DNA of 64,000 nt from Mumia sp. zg.B17 (GCF_019550915.1 NZ_JAHWCI010000006.1:124001-188000); one strand, 5' to 3'; shown: positions 43,530-52,988, counted from the stretch's first letter. The notes: generated by a model from the letters alone, not told the origin. A program made the numbers and translations.

Positions 43530-46352
43530 TCACTCCCCCGGCGCGCCCGAGCGCGCCCTCACCGCGGCCTCCGTACGACTCGCCACCCCGAGCTTGCGCA
43601 AGATCGCCGACACGTGCACCGACGCCGTCTTGCGGCTGATGAAGAGCCGCTCGCCGATCTCGCCGTTCGACAGCCCTTCGGCCACCAGCGCCAGCACCTG
43701 CCGCTCGCGCTCCGTGAGCTCGTCGGGGTCCCCGCGCCTACCGACCGCATCCAGCCCTCCGCTCTCGAGCACGGCCTCCGCCCGCTGCACCACGAGCCCG
43801 GCGCCGATCGCGCTCCCTGCCGCGACGGCCTCCGTCAGACGCTCCCGCGCGCCCGCGCGGTCCCCCTCAGCCAGCAACGCCTCTCCGTCGCGCAGCAAGG
43901 CGTACGGGCGCAGGTGGGCGGGACCCGGCGCGTCGGCCACCGCCGACCACGTTCCCTCACCGAGCTCGGCGGCGACGGCACCACCCCATGCGGCGAAGGT
44001 CGGCCAGGACGCGCACTCCTCGGCGATCGCGCGGTACGGCGCGACGTCGGGCGCCGCGCCCACGTCCTCGCGGCGGAGCACGGCGATCGCTCGCGCCGCG
44101 ACCGCGACGACCGGAAGCTCGTCGCCCGGGCTCCGGTCCTGACCTTGACGCAGCAGGATGTCGGAGGCGAGCCGCAAGGCCTCGTCCGGGTCACCGCGCA
44201 GCAGCGCCATCTCCCCCAGCGTCGCGGCGACCCGCGTCCGGACCTGCTGCTCGAGCCTCCCGAACCGCTCCCACCCGGCGAGCTTGGCCCGCGCGATCGC
44301 CTCGGACGCGTCCAGCTCGCCCCGCCACATCTGGAGCCACGCCCAGCGCTCGCGCAGATACATCGCGAACATGCTGTCCGACACGAGCGGGATCGCCCGC
44401 TCGTACCAGGCTGCGGCCTCGTCCCACCGACCCAGACCGATCATCGCCTCGGCGGCGTTGCCCTCGAGCATCGCATCGGTGCTCCACCCGGACCCGAGCG
44501 CGCGCGAGCGCCGTGCCCCCTCCGAGGCGAGACCGAGCGCGATCTCGAACTCGCCTCGCAGGAGGTGGCAGTGGGAGGCATTGACGTAGTAGCGCGACAA
44601 CGCTCTCCAGTCGTCGACGGCGAGGTCACGAGCGCGTTCGAGGTCGTCCAGACCGCCCACGTCCCCGAGCGACACACGGGAGACGCCGCGCATGTTGAGC
44701 GCCAGCGACGCGCTGGACGTCGCCCCCGCTGCCGTCGCCGTCTCGAAGCACTCGGTCGCGCTCGCGATCGCCTCGCGGGAGCGGCCGTCGAGCATCCCGT
44801 CTCGCGTCTTCGTGACGAGGAGCAGCGCGCGCACCTCGTCGTTCTCGCCCGGACCCACGAGGGCGAGCGCCCGCTCGAGGAACGCGCGCCCCTCGGTGCT
44901 GCCGGCCTGCGCGGCGATCACCGCCGCGTTGTCCAGCGCCCGGGCCAGGCCGTCCGTGTCGTCGGGGGGCCATTCGGCGAGGGCCTGCTGGCACAGCGCG
45001 AGCGCACGGTCGAGCCGGGTCGTCGACCGCACGGAATCGGCGACGCCGATCACGAGCTGGTGATGGGAGACGCCGGCGGCCTCCTCGGCGTCCGGGACCA
45101 TCTCCCAGAGGTCGAGCGCGCGCTCGCCCAGGGTCGCGGCGGTCGTCCAGGAGCCCGCACGGTCTGCTGCCTCCTGGCCCCGGACGGCGGCCGCCAGCGC
45201 ACGGTCGGGCACCCGCGCCCGCCACCAGTGCTCCGCGATCTCGGACAGGCGCGCGACGGTCGTCGGATACGACTCGAGAGCGTTCGCGTACGCCGAGTGC
45301 AGGCGGCGACGCTCACCGGGAAGGAGCTCGGAGAGCACCGCCTCCTGGACCAGCGCGTGCCGGAAGGCGTAGCCGTCCTCGTCGCCCTCGAGCACCGCGG
45401 CTGCCACGGCCTCGCGGGCGGCGCCCTCGGCCGCGACCACGGCATCAGGCCCGAGGGCGTCGGAGAGAAGGTCGTAGGAGGCGCGCGGGCCGGCCGCGGC
45501 CACCTGCCGGCAGAACTCCTGCGCAGCCGGTGACAGCCGCGAGTAGCGCAGGAGCAGCAGGTCGCGCAGCGAGTCGGGGAGGTCGGTGCCGAGGAAGCCG
45601 ACGAGCTCCTCGACATAGAAGGGGACGCCCTCGCTGCGGTCGATGAGGTCGGCAAGGCCGGGCCCGACGTCGTCGTCTCCGAGCAGCGCCGCGGCGAGCT
45701 GGGCGATCTCGCCCTCGTCGAGGCGCGGGACGGCGAGCCGGGTGACGAGTCGTGCGCGCTCGAGCTCGGCCAGCATCGACCGCAAAGGGTGCCCCCGGCC
45801 CACGTCGTCGCTGCGGTAGCTCGCCACGAGCAGCAAGGCACTCCCCTGCGGCAGCCGTGCGAGACGGTCGACCGTCGCCCGGGTGGCGTCGTCGGCCCAG
45901 TGGAGGTCCTCGACGACCACGACGAGCGGCTGGCGCTGCGCCACCGAGGCCAGCAGCCCCGCCACGACCTCCGGCAGCCGCCCAGGGCTCGCCTGCACGC
46001 GCACGTCGATCAGCCGCGGCGCCACCAGCCCGAGCGCGTCGGCGCTCGGCCCGGCCTCGTCGAGCGTCCGGTCGGCGCCGAGCGCACCGACGACGTCGCG
46101 GACCAGGCCCTCCAGCGCCGCGTACGGCAGCGGTCCGGAGCCTGAGTCGGCACACGCACCGGACACGACGAGCGTGTCGCCGCTCTCGCGCAGCTCGGAG
46201 ACGAACTCACGGAGCAGCCGGCTCTTGCCGATGCCGGCCTCCCCGGCGACGAGGACCGAGCGGACGGCACCCCGGCGCGCCTCCGCGTACGCCTCACGCA
46301 GAACGGCGAGCTCTGGGGCGCGGCCGACCAACGGTGCACGGACGTGAGCCAT
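43530..46352 (-). CDS. Large ATP-binding LuxR-type regulator (LAL family)
   Basis: A 940-residue regulator. AAA/STAND ATPase motifs at the N-terminus are VAGEAGIGKSRLL (Walker A, about 37-44) and VVVVEDLHWADDAT (Walker B). Helical TPR-like repeats fill the middle (GRAFLERALALVG, AAAWYERAIPLV and similar). The C-terminal LuxR helix-turn-helix reads LTERERQVLALVAEGLSNGE then SRKTASVHVSAILRKLG. Such proteins act like MalT, activating target genes when inducer and ATP are bound. No obvious regulated cluster is adjacent, so the target is unknown. Confidence 0.93.
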   Translation of the reverse strand: MAHVRAPLVGRAPELAVLREAYAEARRGAVRSVLVAGEAGIGKSRLLREFVSELRESGDTLVVSGACADSGSGPLPYAALEGLVRDVVGALGADRTLDEAGPSADALGLVAPRLIDVRVQASPGRLPEVVAGLLASVAQRQPLVVVVEDLHWADDATRATVDRLARLPQGSALLLVASYRSDDVGRGHPLRSMLAELERARLVTRLAVPRLDEGEIAQLAAALLGDDDVGPGLADLIDRSEGVPFYVEELVGFLGTDLPDSLRDLLLLRYSRLSPAAQEFCRQVAAAGPRASYDLLSDALGPDAVVAAEGAAREAVAAAVLEGDEDGYAFRHALVQEAVLSELLPGERRRLHSAYANALESYPTTVARLSEIAEHWWRARVPDRALAAAVRGQEAADRAGSWTTAATLGERALDLWEMVPDAEEAAGVSHHQLVIGVADSVRSTTRLDRALALCQQALAEWPPDDTDGLARALDNAAVIAAQAGSTEGRAFLERALALVGPGENDEVRALLLVTKTRDGMLDGRSREAIASATECFETATAAGATSSASLALNMRGVSRVSLGDVGGLDDLERARDLAVDDWRALSRYYVNASHCHLLRGEFEIALGLASEGARRSRALGSGWSTDAMLEGNAAEAMIGLGRWDEAAAWYERAIPLVSDSMFAMYLRERWAWLQMWRGELDASEAIARAKLAGWERFGRLEQQVRTRVAATLGEMALLRGDPDEALRLASDILLRQGQDRSPGDELPVVAVAARAIAVLRREDVGAAPDVAPYRAIAEECASWPTFAAWGGAVAAELGEGTWSAVADAPGPAHLRPYALLRDGEALLAEGDRAGARERLTEAVAAGSAIGAGLVVQRAEAVLESGGLDAVGRRGDPDELTERERQVLALVAEGLSNGEIGERLFISRKTASVHVSAILRKLGVASRTEAAVRARSGAPGE

Positions 46353-46404
46353 GGCCTCATCGTGCCGTACGCCGCGGTCAGACCGGCCTACGCCGCTCGC
46401 CTCC

Positions 46405-47301
46405 CTATGTGGCTTCGGAGTCCCCCGTCGCGACCGGCCGGGACGGGTCGCTCACCCACTCGCTCCAGGAGCCGGGATAGAGCGCCGCGTCGACGCCCAC
46501 GCGCCGCAGCGCGAGCACCTCGTGCGCCGCGGTGACGCCCGATCCGCAATAGACGGCGACCTCGTGCCCCGGCACGGCACCGAGGTCCACGAACCGGTCC
46601 GCGAGCACCTCTGCCGGGCGCCAGCGTCCCGCGGCGTCGACGTTGTCGAAGGTCGGCGCGCTCACCGCTCCCGGGATGTGGCCCGCGACCGGATCGACCG
46701 GCTCGACCTCTCCGAGGTAGCGAGGCGTCACACGGGCGTCGAGGAGCACGCCGTCCCGCCCGACCCGCGCAGCACCGTCGGCATCTACGACGGGCAGGTG
46801 CCCAGGATCTGCCGCGAAGTCCCCCGGCTCGGGTGCCGGGGTCTCCGTGGAGACCGGCATCCCCGCCGCCTCCCACGCCGCGAGCCCGCCGTCGAGCAGC
46901 CGTACGTCGCGGTGGCCGTGATAGGTGAGCAGCCACCACGCCCGGGCGGCGGAGGTGCCGTCGTCCGCGTCGTACACGACCACGGGAGCGCCCGCCCGTA
47001 CCCCGTGCGCCCGCATCGCTGCCGCGAACCGGTCGGCGTCCGGCAGCGGGTGACGCCCGCGGCGGCCGTCGCCCGGCGGGTCCGCGAGCTCGGTGTCCAT
47101 GTCCACGTACGAGGCTCCGGGCACGTGACCGGCCTCATAGGCGGCCCGGCCGGCGCTGCCGCCCAGGACGTAGCGCACGTCCAGCAGGGTCACCCCTCCC
47201 CGGCGCACCATCGTGCCGAGCTCGTCCACCGTGAGCAAGGGCTCCCGGAGCGGATCGGCTCGGTCGTCGGGCGAGGGCTCGGCGGAGGAATGATCGGCCA
47301 T
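46405..47301 (-). CDS. Sulfurtransferase with tandem rhodanese domains
   Basis: A 298-residue protein with two rhodanese domains. The N-terminal one is degenerate: where the loop Cys should be it has Asp (VVVYDADDGTSAAR, around residue 111). The C-terminal one is active-looking, with Cys252 in YCGSGVTAAH. HIPGAVSAPTFDNVD and LYPGSWSEWV are family features. It fits 3-mercaptopyruvate or thiosulfate sulfurtransferases. The start codon faces the thymidine kinase start 25 bp away; their promoter boxes overlap. Confidence 0.92.
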   Translation of the reverse strand: MADHSSAEPSPDDRADPLREPLLTVDELGTMVRRGGVTLLDVRYVLGGSAGRAAYEAGHVPGASYVDMDTELADPPGDGRRGRHPLPDADRFAAAMRAHGVRAGAPVVVYDADDGTSAARAWWLLTYHGHRDVRLLDGGLAAWEAAGMPVSTETPAPEPGDFAADPGHLPVVDADGAARVGRDGVLLDARVTPRYLGEVEPVDPVAGHIPGAVSAPTFDNVDAAGRWRPAEVLADRFVDLGAVPGHEVAVYCGSGVTAAHEVLALRRVGVDAALYPGSWSEWVSDPSRPVATGDSEAT

Positions 47302-47307
47302 GGCGAC

Positions 47308-47317
47308 ACGGTAGCCT
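47308..47317. promoter_or_regulatory. Overlapping divergent -10 boxes of the rhodanese and thymidine kinase genes
   Basis: The 10-bp sequence ACGGTAGCCT contains TACCGT on the minus strand (47308-47313), 6 nt before the rhodanese ATG. It also contains TAGCCT on the plus strand (47312-47317), 8 nt before the kinase GTG. The boxes share 2 bp, so RNA polymerase should not open both at once. Confidence 0.5.
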
Positions 47318-47325
47318 CGTGCCTC

Positions 47326-47982
47326 GTGGCGAGCCTCCTCTTCTTCACCGGGACGATGGACAACGGCAAGTCGACCCTGGCGCTCCAGACCAATCACAAC
47401 CACGCGGCCCGGGGACGCGTCGGCCGGATCTTCACCAGTCAGGACCGTGCCGGCGACGGGCGGCTCTCGAGCCGCCTCGGACTCTCGACCGACGCGATCG
47501 AGGTGGACCCCGACTTCGACTTCTGGGACTACGTCGTCCGGTCGCTGACCGGTGGTGGGCGGATCGACTACCTCATCTGTGACGAGGCGCAGTTCTACAC
47601 GACCGCCCAGGTCGAGGCGCTGGCGCGGATCACCGACGAGCTGCAGATCGACGTGTTCGCCTTCGGCATCCTGACCGACTTCCGGACCCGCATGTTCGAG
47701 GGCTCGGTGCGCCTGGTGGAGCTGGCCGACCGGATCCAGCCCCTCCAGGTCGAGGCGCTCTGCTGGTGCGGCAAGCGGGCGACCCACAACGCCCGCACGG
47801 TGAACGGTGTGATGGTCACCGAGGGTGACCAGATCGTCATCGGCGACGTCGACGAGCCCGGCTTCCCCACCCCGCAGGTCGGGTACGAGGTGCTGTGCCG
47901 CCAGCACCACCGTCGTCGTATGACGACGGCGCGGGCCCGTGCGGTCACGACGCTCAACGACCCGCTGCCGTTCAACGGCTGA
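47326..47982 (+). CDS. tdk: Thymidine kinase (type II)
   Basis: A 218-residue kinase starting with GTG at 47326. The P-loop FTGTMDNGKSTLAL is at residues 7-20, ICDEAQFYT is the Walker B/catalytic Glu region, and FGILTDFRTRMFEGS the thymidine site. The zinc lasso is LCWCGKRATHNAR with a C-terminal CRQHH. It phosphorylates thymidine or deoxyuridine for nucleotide salvage. A much longer in-frame reading from 46351 lies over the rhodanese gene and is rejected. Confidence 0.95.
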   Translation: MASLLFFTGTMDNGKSTLALQTNHNHAARGRVGRIFTSQDRAGDGRLSSRLGLSTDAIEVDPDFDFWDYVVRSLTGGGRIDYLICDEAQFYTTAQVEALARITDELQIDVFAFGILTDFRTRMFEGSVRLVELADRIQPLQVEALCWCGKRATHNARTVNGVMVTEGDQIVIGDVDEPGFPTPQVGYEVLCRQHHRRRMTTARARAVTTLNDPLPFNG

Positions 47983-47985
47983 GGC

Positions 47986-49386
47986 TCACCGCTCCACGGC
48001 GAGCAGCCGGAACACCTCGACCGCCTCGCTCTTGCCCTTGAGCTCCAGGGCACCGAGGGGCTCGGTGACGACCCCGGAGAGCAGCTCGAGGGTCGCCGCG
48101 CTCACCGCGACGCCGCCCGCGGGCGCCTTCCCCTCGATCCGGGACGCGGTGTTGACCGTGTCGCCGATGACGGTGTGCGTACGTCCTCCTGCGGTGCCGA
48201 GCACGCTCACCGAGACCGGACCCGAGTTGATCCCCACCCGGAACCTGGGCCATCCGGGGTGCTCGCGGACCACGGCCTCGGTCGCCTCCTGGAGCGCCAG
48301 GCCGGCGAGGGCCGCGCGACGGGCATGGTCGGGCTGGTCTCCTCGCCGGTTGAAGGTGACCATGAGCGCGTCGCCGATGATGCGGTCGACGTCTCCCCCG
48401 TAGCGCCCGACCACCGGCGGCACCGCCACCTCGAAGAACGTGTTGAGCATCTGCGTGACCTCCTGGGGCGCGTGGGCCTCGGAGAATGTCGTGAAACCCT
48501 GGAGGTCGGCGAACAGGATGCTCATGTCCCGTCGTCCCTGGGTCGTCTCGTCGAGATAGAGAGCGGCGAACCGCTCCTCGTGCCACTGGCGCCGGGCCGT
48601 GAGGGCGACGAGCAGCACGGCCGCGAGCACCAGGAGGTGCCACTCCCACCACGACAGGTGCCAGCTCCGGGAGAAGGCCACGGCGACCGACGCCTCCGCC
48701 AGCAGCAGGAACGCCGAGGCGACGGCGAGCGGCAGCGCGTTCCGGCGACGCCTCCAGATCCTCAGATAGCGCCACGCGGCGACGCTGTGCCCGACGATCG
48801 CCGCGCCCGCGATCGCGGACAGCATGCCGTCGACCTCCTCGGGCACGGGACCGGCGTCGAACGGCCAGATCTCTGTCAGCGACAGGACCGCCCACCCGAC
48901 GACGACCGCGGCGACCACCGCCCGGATCACCCCGGCCCGCTGGACGAGGCGGACGTCACGCTCGCCGCCGAGGTCGCTGCCGGACCACACCGCGAACACC
49001 GCACCCAGCGCCAGGCCCACGGGCGTCGCGAGCACGAAGCCCGCGTTGGGAGTGGTGAGGAGGACGCCCGGCGTCGCCAGCGCGTGCAGCCCCAGGAACA
49101 GTGCGGTGACCAGGAAGGCGTACGAGGCGAGCAGCACCCGGGCGTCACCGCGCTGGAGGGCTGCGGCTCCCATCGCGTACGCCAGGACGGCGCCGATCAC
49201 CGCGGCCGACAGGACCAGCCAGAAGTGAGCGGGATGGTCCTCCCAGGCGATGTCGATCTCGGGTTGCCACATCAACAGGGCGAGACCGAGCAACGGCAGC
49301 GCGAGGCACACGCCCAGACCGATCGCGCCGGTCCGCCCACCCGGGGACGGGCGGCCGCTCGGCGCCGCGCGGTGGCCCTCAGGCAT
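47986..49386 (-). CDS. Membrane adenylate/guanylate cyclase, class III
   Basis: A 466-residue protein with ATG at 49386. About eight hydrophobic segments cover residues 20-270 (for example LGVCLALPLLGLALLMW). The cyclase domain at about 295-460 has SILFADLQGFTTFSEAHA (first metal Asp), VDRIIGDALMVTFN (second metal Asp) and HTVIGDTVNTASRIEG (catalytic Asn and Arg). The usual substrate-specifying Lys (VDKxIGD) is Arg here, so nucleotide preference is uncertain. The start lies within the end of the upstream REC-flavoprotein gene (8-bp overlap), implying joint expression. Confidence 0.9.
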   Translation of the reverse strand: MPEGHRAAPSGRPSPGGRTGAIGLGVCLALPLLGLALLMWQPEIDIAWEDHPAHFWLVLSAAVIGAVLAYAMGAAALQRGDARVLLASYAFLVTALFLGLHALATPGVLLTTPNAGFVLATPVGLALGAVFAVWSGSDLGGERDVRLVQRAGVIRAVVAAVVVGWAVLSLTEIWPFDAGPVPEEVDGMLSAIAGAAIVGHSVAAWRYLRIWRRRRNALPLAVASAFLLLAEASVAVAFSRSWHLSWWEWHLLVLAAVLLVALTARRQWHEERFAALYLDETTQGRRDMSILFADLQGFTTFSEAHAPQEVTQMLNTFFEVAVPPVVGRYGGDVDRIIGDALMVTFNRRGDQPDHARRAALAGLALQEATEAVVREHPGWPRFRVGINSGPVSVSVLGTAGGRTHTVIGDTVNTASRIEGKAPAGGVAVSAATLELLSGVVTEPLGALELKGKSEAVEVFRLLAVER

Positions 49387-51109
49387 CGCCCTCGGCCAGA
49401 CACTCGTGAACCTGCGAGACCACGACCGACCCCTCGCCCACCGCGGAGGCGACACGCTTGACCGATCCCGAGCGCAGGTCACCGACGGCGAACACGCCCG
49501 GGAGCGTCGACTCGTTCGGCCGTGGCGGCCGGTCCCGCGGCCAGGTGCCGTCGGTCACCGCGTCCATCCCGGCGAGCAGGAAGCCGCGGACGTCCCGGCG
49601 CACCTCCTCGGGCAGCCAGTCGGTCCGTGGCTGGGCACCGATCATCAGGAACAGTCCGTCGCACCGCTCCTTGTGCTCGGCGCCGCTGGAGCGGTCGCGG
49701 AGCACGACATGCTCGAGCCAGCCCTCACCACCGCCGCCGACGACCTCCGTCCCGGTCAGGACGGTGATGTTGTCCGCAGCGGCGATCGCGTCGACGAGGT
49801 ACTGCGACATCCCCTCCTCGAGCGACGCGGCCCGGATCACCAGGCTCACGTGGGCGCAGTAGCGCGCGAGGTGGAGCACCGCCTGACCGGCGGAGTTGCC
49901 ACCGCCGACGACGACCGCCCGCCGCCCGGTCATCGCGTGCGCCTCGGAGACGCTCGCCCCGTAGAACACCCCGGCACCGCTGAGCGTCTCCAGCTCCGGC
50001 ACTCCGAGGCGGCGGTACGAGACGCCGGTCGCCAGCACCACCGCCCGCGCCGTCACCGTGCCCACGTCGGCGATGTCGAGCTCGAAGCCGCCGCCCTCGG
50101 CCAGGCGCCGCAGCGCGACGACCTCACGCATCAGGAGGACGTGCGCCCCGAAGACCCAGGCCTGCTGGTAGCCCCGCTGGGCCAGCTCGGCCCCGCTGAT
50201 GCCGCGCGAGAAGCCGAGATAGTTGCGGATCAGCGAGCTCGATCCGGCCTGCCCACCGATCGCCTCGCGCTCCACGACCAGGGTTCGCAGGCCCTCGGAC
50301 GACCCGTAGACGCCTGCGGCGAGTCCGGCCGGGCCCGCACCGACGACGACCATATCGAACGAGCGGTCGCCCGCCTCCTGACCCAGCGACGTCGGGACGC
50401 CCCAGGCCTCGGCGATCTCGACGTCGCTGGGATCACGAAGGACCGTGCCGCCGAGGGCCGGCATCGTCACCAGCACGTCCACGCCGGTGAGGTCGTGCCC
50501 CCGGTCGCGGACGGCCCGCTCGGCGTGGTCGGCCAGCGCTGTGCCGCGCTCCCGGAAGGCGTGTGGGATGCCGTTGCGTACCAGCAGGCTGCGGACCCCG
50601 GCGGCCCGCGCCGACTCGCGTCCGGCCACGACGACCACCTCGCGCAGGGTGGTCGCGTCGCTGCGGGACCACTCCTGGACGAACTCGGCGACGGTCCGGT
50701 GGAAGAGCTCGTCGCGTGACGTCCACGGTTTGAGCACGTAGTAGCTGACGCCACCGACCGCCACCGCCGACAAGATGGTGCGCGCGGCCTCCCTGCTCGC
50801 CCAGGCGCCCCACGGCACCAGCATCGCCCGCCGTGCGTCCGGGTGGAGCCGTCGGGCGGCGTCGAGGACCTCACGGCGGTCGTCCGGGTCCAGTGCGTGG
50901 TCGACGAGGACCACCGCGACGGCGGCCGAGCGGGCGTGCGCCCGCTCCAGGGTGCGGACGGCCTCGTCCGCGGTCAGCTCACCGCGGATGCGGAAGTCGC
51001 TCCCGAAGGCACGCGTGAGCTCGCCTTCGACGCGTTCGAGGAGAGCCGGGTCGCGGTCGACGGCGAGCAGCAGCGGACGCGCGGAGTCCCCCGCGCGGGC
51101 ATGGGCCAT
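49379..51109 (-). CDS. Response-regulator receiver/thioredoxin reductase-like flavoprotein fusion
   Basis: A 576-residue protein with ATG at 51109 and a TAGCGT box 6 nt upstream. Residues 12-130 form a receiver domain with Asp18, Asp20 and phosphoacceptor Asp70 (VVLVDHALDP) and the Lys of YYVLKPW. A short thioredoxin-like spacer follows. From about 255 on is a TrxR-like flavoprotein (MVVVGAGPAGLAAGVYGSSE, VVVGGGNSAGQAVLHLARY, GVFAVGDLRSGSVKR). The TrxR CxxC is missing (GAGVFYGASVSEAHAM), so it cannot reduce thioredoxin normally. It overlaps the cyclase gene, suggesting a redox or phospho-signalling pair. Confidence 0.9.
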   Translation of the reverse strand: MAHARAGDSARPLLLAVDRDPALLERVEGELTRAFGSDFRIRGELTADEAVRTLERAHARSAAVAVVLVDHALDPDDRREVLDAARRLHPDARRAMLVPWGAWASREAARTILSAVAVGGVSYYVLKPWTSRDELFHRTVAEFVQEWSRSDATTLREVVVVAGRESARAAGVRSLLVRNGIPHAFRERGTALADHAERAVRDRGHDLTGVDVLVTMPALGGTVLRDPSDVEIAEAWGVPTSLGQEAGDRSFDMVVVGAGPAGLAAGVYGSSEGLRTLVVEREAIGGQAGSSSLIRNYLGFSRGISGAELAQRGYQQAWVFGAHVLLMREVVALRRLAEGGGFELDIADVGTVTARAVVLATGVSYRRLGVPELETLSGAGVFYGASVSEAHAMTGRRAVVVGGGNSAGQAVLHLARYCAHVSLVIRAASLEEGMSQYLVDAIAAADNITVLTGTEVVGGGGEGWLEHVVLRDRSSGAEHKERCDGLFLMIGAQPRTDWLPEEVRRDVRGFLLAGMDAVTDGTWPRDRPPRPNESTLPGVFAVGDLRSGSVKRVASAVGEGSVVVSQVHECLAEGDA

Positions 51110-51115
51110 GAGCGC

Positions 51116-51121
51116 ACGCTA
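51116..51121 (-). promoter_or_regulatory. Candidate -10 box (TAGCGT on the minus strand) of the REC-flavoprotein/cyclase operon
   Basis: The box ends 6 nt before the ATG at 51109. Confidence 0.45.
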
Positions 51122-51163
51122 TCCAGGGCGCAGTCCGCCGACGACGTCCTTTGCAGTCTCCGC

Positions 51164-52291
51164 TCAGACGTCGACGAGCAACGGCACGCGCATCTCGGCC
51201 GGGGTCACCGACCCGTGGAAGCCGGCCATGCGGAGCTCGATCCCGAAGTGACGCGACGAGAACACGCCGAAGTCACCGAGCGAGGCCACCACGACGTCGC
51301 CGATCCGGGGACGGACGGCGTCGTCGATCGAGCCGAACCAACCGGCGGCCTCGGCCTCGTCCCTGGTGAGGACCAGAGCCTGCTCTCCGACGCGGTCGCG
51401 CCAACGACCGGCGACCTCGTGCTCGGCACCGGACCGCGTGTAGAGGTGGCGGAACCGCGCCTCACCGGCGAAGACCGTCACGTCGGTCAGCAGCTGGGGC
51501 TCCGCCTCGACGTCGAACCGTCCGGCGCGCGGGAGGTCGAGCATCCCGTGGTCGGCGGTGACGAGCATCGCCGTCCCCGACCCGAGCTCGGCACGCAGGT
51601 CGGCGAGGTCGTGGTCGATGCCGCGCAGGCGGTCACGCCACTCCGGGGAGGTGCAACCCTTCTCGTGGCCGGTGTGGTCGAGCGTCGACTCGTACGTGTA
51701 GACCAGCGACCCCGGCGTCGCCTCGGAAGCCTCCACGACCACGTCGAGGCGCTCGTACACCGAGCCGAACGGGTGGAACGGCACCCCGCCCTGGCTGCAC
51801 ACGGTCAACCCGCTGCCCTCGAACTCGGCCTTGTTGACCGTCGACGTCGGGATGCCGGCGGCGTCGATGCGCTCGAACATCGTCGGGTACGGCTGCCACT
51901 GCGAGGGGTCGACCTGAGGGTCCCAGCGCAGCGAGTTCATGACGCGGTCGGTGCCGGGGATCCGGCTCGTGTAGCCGACGACGCCGTGGCGCCCGGGCGG
52001 CAGCCCGGTGCCCAGCGACGTGAGGCTCGTGGCGGTGGTCGACGGCAGACCACTGAGCAGCGGCTCACGGTCGAGGAGACCCGCGAGGTACGGGGCCGCA
52101 TCAGCGTGCTCGGCGAGCAGGTCGTAGCCGAGCCCGTCGACGAGCACGACCACGTAGCGCTCGGCGGGGGGCAGCCCGAGGGTGTCGGTCCAGCTGGGGA
52201 CGCCCATCGCCGCCGCGACGCTCGGGAGCACCGAGGTCAGAGCACGGGCGTCGTAGTCGACGGCAGGAAGCACCGTCCCGGCAGCCGTCAC
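51164..52291 (-). CDS. Alkaline-phosphatase-superfamily phosphodiesterase/nucleotide pyrophosphatase
   Basis: A 375-residue enzyme with GTG at 52291. YVVVLVDGLGYDLLAEHA supplies a metal Asp, LPSTTATSLTSLGTGL the nucleophile Thr region, and TYESTLDHTGHEKG and LVTADHGMLD the remaining Asp and His ligands, all typical of NPP-type phosphodiesterases. No signal peptide is visible, so it is cytosolic. The start overlaps the DUF5998-like gene stop by 4 bp (GTGA). Substrate unknown; nucleotides or phosphonates are possible. Confidence 0.9.
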   Translation of the reverse strand: MTAAGTVLPAVDYDARALTSVLPSVAAAMGVPSWTDTLGLPPAERYVVVLVDGLGYDLLAEHADAAPYLAGLLDREPLLSGLPSTTATSLTSLGTGLPPGRHGVVGYTSRIPGTDRVMNSLRWDPQVDPSQWQPYPTMFERIDAAGIPTSTVNKAEFEGSGLTVCSQGGVPFHPFGSVYERLDVVVEASEATPGSLVYTYESTLDHTGHEKGCTSPEWRDRLRGIDHDLADLRAELGSGTAMLVTADHGMLDLPRAGRFDVEAEPQLLTDVTVFAGEARFRHLYTRSGAEHEVAGRWRDRVGEQALVLTRDEAEAAGWFGSIDDAVRPRIGDVVVASLGDFGVFSSRHFGIELRMAGFHGSVTPAEMRVPLLVDV

Positions 52292-52923
52292 CGCGGACGG
52301 CTCGTCGCCGCCGACAGCTCACGGGTGAAGGCGAGCAGACGCTGCACGGCGGCACCGCCGTCGGCGGCCGCGCTCACGCGCAGCGAGAAGTCGTCGGCAG
52401 TCGCCGAGCCGGTGTATCCGTGGTCGGCCTCGCAGTCGGGGTCGGAGCAGGCGGCCGGCTCCAGGTCGAGACGCCGTACTGCGCCCCAGCCGATCGTCAG
52501 GACGGCCTCGGCAGGGTCGTTGGACCGGTCCGAGGTGACGGCGGTGGCCGTCGGAACGGTGCGGGTGACCACGACCGAGTCGACGGCGCGCAGCGGCACC
52601 GCCTCGGTCGTCGTCGAGGTGTAGGGCTCCGGCAGCACGTCGTCGGCCGGGTGCTCGTCGGTGTGGGCCAGGACCAGGCGTGTGGGCGTCAGGGTCAGCA
52701 CCGTCATGTGGCGGCGCACCTCGTCACCGTCGAACGTGGGCTCGTGGTGGAGCACGTACGCGAGGACGGGCTCGCCCGCGAGCGCATCGGCGATCCCGGC
52801 GGCCACCACCTGCGGGTAGTAGCCGGTGGTCTCGATGTCGGCGCTCAGCGTGGCGGTGCGGTCGCCCGGCTGGTCCGAGGTCTCGGTCTCGGGCCGCTGC
52901 GGCAACGGATGTCGGTTGGCCAT
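52288..52923 (-). CDS. DUF5998-like protein
   Basis: A 211-residue soluble protein starting at ATG 52923. Segments include DIETTGYYPQVVAAGIADAL near residue 30, YVLHHEPTFDGDEVRRHMTV, LTPTRLVLAHTDEH and EPAACSDPDCEADHGY with two Cys near the C-terminus. This order matches an actinobacterial family of unknown function usually next to the phosphodiesterase gene with which it overlaps. The expression link suggests a shared pathway. Confidence 0.78.
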   Translation of the reverse strand: MANRHPLPQRPETETSDQPGDRTATLSADIETTGYYPQVVAAGIADALAGEPVLAYVLHHEPTFDGDEVRRHMTVLTLTPTRLVLAHTDEHPADDVLPEPYTSTTTEAVPLRAVDSVVVTRTVPTATAVTSDRSNDPAEAVLTIGWGAVRRLDLEPAACSDPDCEADHGYTGSATADDFSLRVSAAADGGAAVQRLLAFTRELSAATSRPR

Positions 52924-52988
52924 GTCTACCAGTCTCCCACTGTCACGGAAGTCACGTCGGCCCCTCCCCGGAACCTGGCGCCGCCACC

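Noticed and set aside
46351-47982. 543-codon open frame joined to thymidine kinase
   Set aside because: The first 325 codons are antisense to the rhodanese gene. The kinase P-loop begins just after the GTG at 47326, which has its own promoter box.
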